Positions 57,984-64,000 of a DNA stretch of 64,000 bases are shown piece after piece. Source of the DNA: Nitrobacter vulgaris. GTDB lineage: Bacteria; Pseudomonadota; Alphaproteobacteria; Rhizobiales; Xanthobacteraceae. Positions within the stretch are counted from its first letter, which is position 1. Every line of letters starts with the position of its first letter. The position numbers and the translations under genes are program-made. The stretch is from assembly GCF_031453995.1 (NCBI RefSeq), contig NZ_JAVDPZ010000010.1, positions 71,578-135,577 on the forward strand, written 5' to 3'. A model generated the notes under the pieces. The model was given only the letters and a program-made list of their open reading frames with translations. It searched no databases and was not told where the DNA came from.

Positions 57984-58355
57984 ATGACCTCCATCATGCA
58001 CAAAATCCTCCTTGCCGAAGACGACAACGACATGCGCCGGTTTCTGGTCAAGGCGCTGGAGAATGCCGGTTTCAAGGTATCGTCCTATGACAACGGCCTT
58101 TCAGCATATCAGAGGCTGCGTGAAGAGCCATTTGAAATGCTTCTCACCGATATCGTAATGCCGGAAATGGACGGCATCGAGCTGGCGCGCCGCGCTTCGG
58201 AACTCGATCCCGACATCAAGATCATGTTCATTACTGGCTTTGCGGCCGTCGCGCTGAATTCCGATTCCGAGGCGCCGAAGAACGCCAAGGTGTTGTCCAA
58301 ACCTGTGCATCTGCGTGAATTGGTCAGCGAAGTGAACAAGATGCTGGCGGCTTGA
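57984..58355 (+). CDS. cpdR: CpdR single-domain response regulator
   Basis: A 123-residue receiver domain with no output domain. It shows ILLAEDDNDMRRFLVKALEN (acidic pair 13-14), LLTDIVMPEMDGIELARRA with phospho-acceptor Asp56, MFITGFAAVAL with Thr84 and VLSKPVHLREL with Lys106. The sequence is close to Caulobacter/rhizobial CpdR, which, when unphosphorylated, directs ClpXP to degrade CtrA and PdeA in the cell cycle; CckA-ChpT phosphorylate it. It sits between the amidohydrolase gene (divergent) and tRNA-Val, the usual rhizobial arrangement. The ATG at 57996 is an alternative start. Confidence 0.93.
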   Translation: MTSIMHKILLAEDDNDMRRFLVKALENAGFKVSSYDNGLSAYQRLREEPFEMLLTDIVMPEMDGIELARRASELDPDIKIMFITGFAAVALNSDSEAPKNAKVLSKPVHLRELVSEVNKMLAA

Positions 58356-58430
58356 TTCATTATGTCCGCTGATCCTTGCCTGTCCGCGCGGGAGCCGATA
58401 TAGGACCGGCGACCCCTTTCGGAAGTTTCC

Positions 58431-58505
58431 GGGCGCGTAGCTCAGCGGGAGAGCACTACCTTGACATGGTAGGGGTCACAGGTTCGATCCCTGTCGCGCC
58501 CACCA
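58431..58505 (+). tRNA. tRNA-Val (GAC)
   Basis: GGGCGCG pairs with CGCGCCC as acceptor stem; D-arm GCTCAGCGGGAGAGC; anticodon stem CTACC/GGTAG with loop TTGACAT (anticodon GAC); T-arm with GGTTCGATCC; the gene encodes its own ACCA end. Complete and structurally normal. Confidence 0.97.
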
Positions 58506-58545
58506 CCCAGTCTGCTGTTTTGTCATTCTATGGAGACTGATAGGA

Positions 58546-58569
58546 AAGGCCCGCCGTTGGCGGGGTTTT
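58546..58569 (+). terminator. Terminator after tRNA-Val
   Basis: CCCGCC-GTT-GGCGGG followed by GTTTTC, 41 bases past the tRNA, with AAAGG before. It ends the cpdR-tRNA transcription unit and marks the last core feature before the accessory region. Confidence 0.75.
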
Positions 58570-58818
58570 CTGACCCTGGTTTTGTGGGAGGCTGTCTCCG
58601 TTCGTGGATGTGTCCGTTTTTCGGCCCCTGTCTCTGGTCCAAAAATTCCCGTTCCGGGCAGGGGTCCATTCAGCCCGTAGAACCGCCTGCTGGTGGACGT
58701 CGCGTATCCTGGCATGTGACGCCCCGAGATGCCGGTCGAGTGATCGTTACGCACAGATGGGTGTCTTGCGGTGACGAGCGTTGTTCTTTTGGCGCTTACA
58801 TCGCTTCGTTGCGTGTTT
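58570..58818. other. Gap between the tRNA-Val terminator and the recombinase gene
   Basis: Together with the tRNA tail this makes about 310 bases without a gene. No direct repeat of the tRNA-Val 3' end, no inverted repeat and no convincing frame was found. It probably contains the left junction of the inserted DNA. Confidence 0.45.
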
Positions 58819-60468
58819 TCAGAGCGGTGGCAGTCCAAGGTTAAAGTATTGCTTCGACCATTCGGGCGGCGCATCGCGGAGCTCAGCGATGCCGATGCCA
58901 CGAGGCAGGCGACCTTCGATGGCGGCCTTGACCAGTGGCGGCGCGAGGAACGCCATCGACAGGGTCAGATGGATTTGCCGGACGCTGCATTTCTGCCGGA
59001 CCGCGAGTTCTTCGATCGTCAATCGTCCGCAGACGATCTCGTCCAGCCATTGCCGACCGCGGGCAATGGCGCGGATTAGGCCTGCGCGACGCTCGGCGCG
59101 GATCGGTCGTGTACGCCGGGATGGTGCGGATGCGGGCTGGATCACGTCTCGGAATTTGCGCATCGGCGGCTTGGTCCAGGGAATCAGGATGGTCTCGCCT
59201 TGATCAAGCGTGGCGCCGGCATCGTCGTTTCGAGCCAGTTCGAGATGATCATGATTGGGCGGTTCAATCGCCTTCATGGTCACGGCCAGATGTTTGGTGC
59301 GAACCTCAATCCTAGCAATATGGGCAGCAATGGCATGTTGCTCCCCGAGCGATTCTGACCGTTGTTCACCGGACTTTGTCAGCCTGTCACGCACCGTATT
59401 GGTGACCAGCGCCTCGATCTGATCGGCGGAGACGCGGGAGATGGACCCCACTGGATCATCTGAGTGGCCGCGCTGCAGCGGCCGGGAGATATAATAGCGG
59501 TAGCGCACCCGATTCTTGGTCGCGTGGGTCGGGATCATGCGGTTGCCTGCATCATCAAACAGCAATCCGGTGAGAAGCGCTTTGGATTTTTGCCTGGCTC
59601 TGGTCCGATGGGACCATTGTTCGGTCAGCTTGGCCTGGACGGCCTCGAACAGGGATCGCTCAAGCAAAGGCGGTTGTGGTCCGGGCAGGACCTCGCCCTT
59701 GAATGTCACCTCGCCGATATAGAACCGGTTGCGCAGCATGTAGAACAGCGGCCCCTGGGTAAAGGGAACGCCGCCCCTGACGGCACCGGTCGAGAGCTTG
59801 CGGACCTTGGAGGTCAGTCCCTTGCTCTTGAGATCGGCGACCAGGCGATTGACGCTTCCGAGTTCAAGGTAGCGCTCGAATATGAGCCGAACGGTTTTTG
59901 CCTCGTGCTGATGGATGGAAAGCTTGCCGTCGCTCAGCGCGTAACCGAGCGGCACCATGCCTCCAACCCAGAGGCCCTTGCGCTTGGAGGCGGCGATCTT
60001 GTCGCGGATGCGCTCGGCTGTGACCTCGCGCTCGAATTGGGCGAAGGACAGAAGAACATTTAGGGTCAAACGGCCCATCGATGTCGTGGTGTTGAACTGC
60101 TGGGTTACCGAGACAAATGACACGTTATGAGCATCGAACAGCTCAACCAGCTTGGCGAAGTCGGCCAGAGACCGTGTCAGGCGGTCCACCTTATAGACGA
60201 CGATGACATTGATTTTGCGGGTCCGGACATCATCAAGCAACTTTTGCAGGGCAGGGCGGTCGGTCGATCCGCCCGAGAACCCGCCATCGTCATAGCGCGT
60301 CTTAATCAGCGTCCAGCCCGCATGCGTCTGACTACGGATATAGGCCTCGGATGCATCGTATTGAGCATCGAGCGAGTTGAATTCCTGATCGAGCCCGGCA
60401 TCGGTCGAGACCCGGGTATAGATCGCACACCGGACGGATTTGCCAGACACCGATTTACCAGGCGTCAT
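58819..60468 (-). CDS. Large serine recombinase (resolvase/invertase superfamily)
   Basis: A 549-residue site-specific recombinase. The catalytic domain has AIYTRVSTD with nucleophile Ser21, then DDGGFSGGSTDRPALQKLL and VYKVDRLTRSLADF with conserved Arg residues. The recombinase domain (PLGYALSDGKLSIHQHEA) and a zinc-ribbon-like/coiled region follow, though the usual Cys pairs are missing in LLTGLLFDDAGNRMIPT. The C-terminus is helical and HTH-like (LTIEELAVRQKCSVRQIHL). Start: ATG at 60468, overlapping the DUF2924 stop by a few bases. It is the third gene of a DUF3489-DUF2924-recombinase operon, a module I recall from rhizobial mobile DNA. Confidence 0.93.
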   Translation of the reverse strand: MTPGKSVSGKSVRCAIYTRVSTDAGLDQEFNSLDAQYDASEAYIRSQTHAGWTLIKTRYDDGGFSGGSTDRPALQKLLDDVRTRKINVIVVYKVDRLTRSLADFAKLVELFDAHNVSFVSVTQQFNTTTSMGRLTLNVLLSFAQFEREVTAERIRDKIAASKRKGLWVGGMVPLGYALSDGKLSIHQHEAKTVRLIFERYLELGSVNRLVADLKSKGLTSKVRKLSTGAVRGGVPFTQGPLFYMLRNRFYIGEVTFKGEVLPGPQPPLLERSLFEAVQAKLTEQWSHRTRARQKSKALLTGLLFDDAGNRMIPTHATKNRVRYRYYISRPLQRGHSDDPVGSISRVSADQIEALVTNTVRDRLTKSGEQRSESLGEQHAIAAHIARIEVRTKHLAVTMKAIEPPNHDHLELARNDDAGATLDQGETILIPWTKPPMRKFRDVIQPASAPSRRTRPIRAERRAGLIRAIARGRQWLDEIVCGRLTIEELAVRQKCSVRQIHLTLSMAFLAPPLVKAAIEGRLPRGIGIAELRDAPPEWSKQYFNLGLPPL

Positions 60469-60959
60469 TGCGGCCTCGCAGTTGCAGCTCGCAGGCCAAA
60501 GAACCTCGGCCCGTTCCATCTGGTCCCGGTGATTGCAAGGGCGACTTCGGACAGGCTGCCATAGGTCTTGCCTTCAAACCCAAAGCCATCGGCGAGCACC
60601 ATGACCCGATGATCCCGTCCATTCCATGTGCGGGTCAAGATGGCGCCCGGCGTGAGCTCCTGGTTGCGCTGATCGACCTTGTCGGTCAGTCTGGTGATTG
60701 CAGCCGATGCCTCTGATCCTACGGCAGCCTTCAAGATCTGTGTCATCCCCGCATCGAGGTCGCCGAAGGCATCGGCCTGAATGCGATAGGCGAGCATGGC
60801 GAACAGCAGATGCCTCTGTAGGTGTATCGGTGCTGAGCGACCCGTTATACCCCGCCACCTCAGGCGAAGGCTCTTAAGATCGAGATCACGGAGATCTGCG
60901 ATCTCGATTTCAAGAGTGGCCGCATCCATGGTGCGGCGTGATTGTCTGCGCGGTGCCAT
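60465..60959 (-). CDS. DUF2924 protein, recombinase-associated
   Basis: A 164-residue protein. The first half is helical (LEIEIADLRDLDLKSLRLRW, then APIHLQRHLLFAMLAYRIQA). The second half carries the DUF2924 signature: LTPGAILTRTWNGRDHRVMV, then FEGKTYGSLSEVALAITGTR and WNGPRFFGL. This small beta domain is found next to serine recombinases and may be an accessory DNA-binding factor. It starts three bases after the DUF3489 stop and overlaps the recombinase start. Confidence 0.9.
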   Translation of the reverse strand: MAPRRQSRRTMDAATLEIEIADLRDLDLKSLRLRWRGITGRSAPIHLQRHLLFAMLAYRIQADAFGDLDAGMTQILKAAVGSEASAAITRLTDKVDQRNQELTPGAILTRTWNGRDHRVMVLADGFGFEGKTYGSLSEVALAITGTRWNGPRFFGLRAATARPQ

Positions 60960-60962
60960 CGA

Positions 60963-61373
60963 TCAGGTGGCGGTAGCCGATTTGCCGACCTCATCCGCTG
61001 CCGGTTTGATGCGATAGCTCCGTACCTTATCAACACGCTCGGACTCAAGATCGAGCTTGAGTTTCTTGCGAACGACAGCGGCAAAGAAGCCGCGCACCGA
61101 ATGCGGCTGCCAACCCGTCGCCTTAGCGATGGCGTCGATCGTGCAACCGCCTGGCGATCGCAGCAGAGCGAGCACTCGAGCTTGCTTGGAATCAGTGCGA
61201 GCGCCCGATGCTTTGGTTGGCAAGGCGGATGAGCCAGCAGTCGGCGATGCCTTCGATGCCGCCGGCCTCTTTATCTTAGTGCCAACTCGTTTGGCTTTAA
61301 CGGATCGGGTCGCGGCTAATTTTGAGGCAGGTTGTCTGGTCGCGGCTGGCTGCTTTGCTTTGGCCTTCGTCAT
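60963..61373 (-). CDS. DUF3489 protein, recombinase-associated
   Basis: A 136-residue protein with a Lys/Ala/Pro-rich, probably disordered N-terminal 65 residues and a C-terminal winged-helix-like DUF3489 domain: SKQARVLALLRSPGGCTIDA, IAKATGWQPHSVRGFFAAVV and LDLESERVDKVRSYRI. A DNA-binding or regulatory role in the recombinase module is likely. Start: ATG at 61373 with GGAGA upstream; 61388 is an alternative. First gene of the three-gene operon. Confidence 0.88.
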   Translation of the reverse strand: MTKAKAKQPAATRQPASKLAATRSVKAKRVGTKIKRPAASKASPTAGSSALPTKASGARTDSKQARVLALLRSPGGCTIDAIAKATGWQPHSVRGFFAAVVRKKLKLDLESERVDKVRSYRIKPAADEVGKSATAT

Positions 61374-61581
61374 GGGGGTCTCCGACATTGCGGGGCATCC
61401 ATCGCGCCCCACCGCCGCGGCCCCGCAACGGCCAAAGGCCGGCGGGGCAGGATCCTGACGAGCCTATTCGCTCGCTATAACAGCCGTAGTAACGCTCCGT
61501 TGCCACAGCAAAGCCAGTCGTTTCTTAGCAATCTTGTTGCTCGTTTTTCGGATCGGGGCCGGGTGTGAAACTTCTCGGGCC

Positions 61582-61635
61582 AGCATCAGACTACGAATCT
61601 GGGGGTCAGGAGTTCGAATCTCTTCGGGCGCGCCA
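61582..61635 (+). pseudogene. tRNA-Arg(ACG) 3' fragment, candidate attachment site
   Basis: From AGCATCAGACTACGAATCTG through the T-arm (AGGAGTTCGAATCTCTT) to CGGGCGCGCCA the sequence is the 3' two-thirds of an alphaproteobacterial tRNA-Arg with anticodon ACG. The 5' part (acceptor strand GCGCCCG and D-arm) is absent: upstream is GGGTGTGAAACTTCTCGGGC. A 3'-only tRNA duplicate is the standard footprint of an element integrated in a tRNA gene. The intact gene is not in the window. Confidence 0.85.
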
Positions 61636-62030
61636 TGCATGATCTCCACGAATTGGTTACCCTATCGGCTCTGGAGCGGGAGGAGATCAAGCGCGCCGAC
61701 GCTTACTACGCCGGCAAGGTCTTCGAGTATCCTCAAATGTTTGAAGCCGTCCGTGCCTATCCGAACGATCCTGAGATTTCGCATCTTATGACTTTGGCCG
61801 AAAAGCTTGTGGCAGGTCTTTACCGCCCTTGTTTGGAGGCGGCGGGATGCTGTTCTCAAGACATTGTTTGCCCCCTGCTAGCGAATCGCCCCGGTTTTCG
61901 TATCGACGGCGAACGCCAAGAAGAGCAAGCCGCTGCCCTCGGATCTCGCATTAGCATTGTGTCTTCGGCTAACCCGCATTGCCCCAGTGTGATCACGCGA
62001 TATACTCCGTGTCCTTCGCGGGGGCTGTAA
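61635..62030 (+). CDS. Doubtful ORF between the tRNA fragment and the ATPase gene
   Basis: A 131-codon frame whose ATG uses the last A of the tRNA CCA end. The first 70 residues are charged and helical (ELVTLSALEREEIKRADAYY, MFEAVRAYPNDPEISHLMTL), while the last 60 are Cys/Pro/Ser-rich and look non-coding, as if a gene had been cut or frameshifted near 61845. No ribosome site is possible upstream that is not tRNA sequence. It may be the remnant of an island gene. Family unknown. Confidence 0.25.
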   Translation: MHDLHELVTLSALEREEIKRADAYYAGKVFEYPQMFEAVRAYPNDPEISHLMTLAEKLVAGLYRPCLEAAGCCSQDIVCPLLANRPGFRIDGERQEEQAAALGSRISIVSSANPHCPSVITRYTPCPSRGL

Positions 62031-62033
62031 CTT

Positions 62034-63947
62034 ATGGATGCAATTGTTGGGACCAGTAACAACTGGCGGAACGATCCGGCTGGAAGAATCGCCAACATAT
62101 CTCTGGCTCCCAACCAGAAGAACTCCCTGTTTCCGCTTTTCGAAGCGATCATGAATTCGATTCAGGCGATCGAGGAGCGTTTCGGTCGCGACCAGATTTC
62201 GTCGGGGAATGTTCGTGTTACAGTCATCCGGACTGAGGATGGGGACTGTACAGGCTTCACAGTCAGCGACAACGGAATCGGATTCAATCAGCAAAACCTC
62301 GATTCGTTTGTCAAAATGGACTCTCAAAAGAAGGCGTCCATAGGCGGCAAAGGCGTCGGGCGGCTTTTATGGTTGAAAGTCGTCGACTCTGTTCGAATTG
62401 AAAGCCTCTTCTCTGACGCACAGGGCGTAAGCCGTGTGGTCTTCGACTTCTGCCTCGACGACCCTATTCGGAATATTGAGTACTCCGATGGCGCGGCGGT
62501 CGAACATATCGGAACGACCATCGAACTGTTTCCCTATAAGGACACCTACGCGAGACCGATCCCGCGAAAGGTCGCAACGATCGCTAGCCGCGTGCTTGCC
62601 CATTTCATCAGCTATTTCGTGAATATCAGTCAGCCAAAGATCGAGATTATCGACGGCGCCAAAAGCATCGATCTGTTCGATCAATTCACATCGGTTACTG
62701 AACGCGATCAAGATTTCAGATTTGTGCTGACACTCTCGACAGGAGAGTTTGAGTTTGTCTGCCATTGCTTTCTTCTTCCCAAGTCGATTTCAGACGACGA
62801 GAACAGCACGAACGCCTTGTATCTGGGTGCTAACGGCCGGGCGGTTAAACGCTACGAGCTGGATGCGGTTCTGGGCATGAGAGCAATCGACGATAAATAT
62901 GCCTATCTCAGTTACGTTGAGTCTGAGATTTTGAATGACACGGCCAATGACACCCGCACTGAATTTTCGCTCTCTGACGATGATCTCGAAATAATCGTCA
63001 ACGCTGCCAAGGCGAAAGCTAGGGAGTTCCTGGCGCCGGAGATCACGGATATTCGCGAGCGGCAGGAGAAAGTTGTCGCATCATTGAGGGTCGAACATCC
63101 TCGATTTCTAAGTGTTGCACGCGACAGCAAGGAGTTCGCCAACAATCTGCACCTCTCTATGCAGAAGGAAGAGGATGTATTCGTCGAACTTTCACGGCAA
63201 TCGCTTCGGCAATACAAACGGCGCAAAAAGGCATTCCTGACGTCCGTTAAGAAGAAATTGCCGGACATCACGGCCAAAGCTCAAGAATATGTGGCCGGGC
63301 TTCAGAGTGAATCGGTCTCTTCGCTGGCCGAGTACGTCATGAAGCGCAAAATGATCTTGGAAGTCTTTGAGGAGAGCCTCAAATACACTGATATCCAGGC
63401 CAAACTTTCGGACTATGAACACGTTGTTCATGACATCGTGTGCCCGCTGCGATCGACGTCAGAAGAACTTGATTATGAAGATCACAATCTCTGGATTGTC
63501 GACGACCGTCTCGCCTTCTTCTCATATTTCAATTCCGATAAACAACTGAAGGCCCAAATCGCCAACCCCGCCAACCCTGTTGATCGCCCCGATATCTCGG
63601 TTTTCGACGTTAGCCTTGGATTCCAGAATATCGACCAGTCGCAGCCGATCACGATCATTGAGTTCAAGCGCCCGAAAAGAGATGATTACACCCTTGAGAA
63701 AAATCCGATCACTCAAGTGAGAAAATACGTCGATGATATGAGGAAGTCTGGCGAGGCCATCAAATACGATGGCACTCCGCTTCGTCAAATTGCCGAAACA
63801 ACTCCATTTGTTTGCCACGTCATCGCCGACGTAACGCCCTCGCTCCGGACGGTCATGAAGGCATTGGGGCCGTTCCATCAGAAAGTCGGGTCAGGCACCT
63901 ATTACCTCTATGGACGACTCTCCCGTTGCAAGTCGATTTTGATCTGA
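62034..63947 (+). CDS. GHKL ATPase fused to PD-(D/E)XK nuclease-like domain
   Basis: A 637-residue protein. The N-terminal Bergerat-fold ATPase has the N box LFEAIMNSIQ (Glu37, Asn41), G1 box SDNGIGF (79-84) and G2 box GGKGVGR (104-110), as in MutL, Hsp90, gyrase B and MORC proteins. A middle transducer-like and coiled region (about 300-490) is Lys/Glu-rich. The C-terminus has RPDISVFDV (Asp520), ITIIEFKRPKR (Glu543, Lys545) and QVRKY (Gln561-Tyr565): the D...ExK and QxxxY pattern of PD-(D/E)XK nucleases such as Shedu or Cas4-like enzymes. No signal or membrane segment. It lies alone beside a tRNA fragment and recombinase, and is less GC-rich than the core genes. An ATP-gated defence nuclease is inferred, not shown. 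Confidence 0.8.
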   Translation: MDAIVGTSNNWRNDPAGRIANISLAPNQKNSLFPLFEAIMNSIQAIEERFGRDQISSGNVRVTVIRTEDGDCTGFTVSDNGIGFNQQNLDSFVKMDSQKKASIGGKGVGRLLWLKVVDSVRIESLFSDAQGVSRVVFDFCLDDPIRNIEYSDGAAVEHIGTTIELFPYKDTYARPIPRKVATIASRVLAHFISYFVNISQPKIEIIDGAKSIDLFDQFTSVTERDQDFRFVLTLSTGEFEFVCHCFLLPKSISDDENSTNALYLGANGRAVKRYELDAVLGMRAIDDKYAYLSYVESEILNDTANDTRTEFSLSDDDLEIIVNAAKAKAREFLAPEITDIRERQEKVVASLRVEHPRFLSVARDSKEFANNLHLSMQKEEDVFVELSRQSLRQYKRRKKAFLTSVKKKLPDITAKAQEYVAGLQSESVSSLAEYVMKRKMILEVFEESLKYTDIQAKLSDYEHVVHDIVCPLRSTSEELDYEDHNLWIVDDRLAFFSYFNSDKQLKAQIANPANPVDRPDISVFDVSLGFQNIDQSQPITIIEFKRPKRDDYTLEKNPITQVRKYVDDMRKSGEAIKYDGTPLRQIAETTPFVCHVIADVTPSLRTVMKALGPFHQKVGSGTYYLYGRLSRCKSILI

Positions 63948-64000
63948 TCTGCTTGGCCCGTTGCAAACATCTATCCGGCGTCACCCGAAGTGATCAGGGC

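Noticed and set aside
58431..58505. tRNA-Val as the attachment site of the recombinase module
   Set aside because: No repeat of its 3' end was found downstream; the only tRNA-like fragment to the right matches tRNA-Arg, not tRNA-Val.

Overview
The window is a high-GC chromosomal segment from an alphaproteobacterium, most likely a member of the Nitrobacteraceae/Bradyrhizobiaceae (Bradyrhizobium, Rhodopseudomonas, Afipia or Nitrobacter kin). This rests on gene content: CpdR next to an N-formylglutamate amidohydrolase and tRNA-Val, a ROSE-type RNA thermometer before hsp20, a serC leader before serC-serA, tandem DUF992 proteins, rhizobial beta-barrel outer membrane proteins, DUF4170, and dispersed intergenic repeats of a kind I recall from that family. 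The genus cannot be fixed from the sequence alone.

Layout. 1-4.1 kb: fatty-acid beta-oxidation operon (end of an acyl-CoA dehydrogenase, thiolase, FadJ-type fusion, acyl-CoA thioesterase). 4.4-6.9 kb: a small unknown protein, glpD and a DUF1993 protein. 7.2-10.7 kb: glyoxylate-shunt locus, with an ScfR/RamB-type regulator divergent from isocitrate lyase, then DUF4170. 10.9-16.1 kb: membrane protein, PQQ-type sugar dehydrogenase, small membrane protein, GST and a two-gene glycosyltransferase operon. 16.3-27.9 kb: aspartate aminotransferase, two DUF992 proteins (one ending in 15 histidines), a divergent EF-G-like GTPase, shikimate dehydrogenase, feoAB, glmM and a fosmidomycin-resistance-type exporter. 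28-33.2 kb: two outer membrane proteins and the serC-serA serine pathway with its leader RNA. 33.2-46.7 kb: S10 peptidase, purA, several envelope or unknown proteins, msrA-msrB, galU, lytic transglycosylase and an SGNH hydrolase. 46.9-53.3 kb: gltB - small membrane gene - gltD. 53.8-58.5 kb: hsp20 with RNA thermometer, lysophospholipase-like hydrolase, histidinol-phosphatase, hutG-like amidohydrolase, cpdR and tRNA-Val.

From about 58.6 kb to the end the window becomes accessory. A DUF3489 - DUF2924 - serine recombinase module is followed by a 54-nt 3' fragment of a tRNA-Arg(ACG), the usual signature of an integration end. Beyond it lies a less GC-rich, apparently solitary gene for a 637-residue protein joining an N-terminal GHKL (Bergerat-fold) ATPase to a C-terminal PD-(D/E)XK nuclease-like domain. 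This is the best candidate in the window for an uncharacterised, possibly anti-phage, system.

Several genes too short for a 60-codon cut-off were recovered by reading gaps directly. The clearest are a 57-residue membrane protein between gltB and gltD and a 59-residue membrane protein at 12.8-13.0 kb. All coordinates and motifs were read by eye; family names rest on recalled motifs, not database searches.
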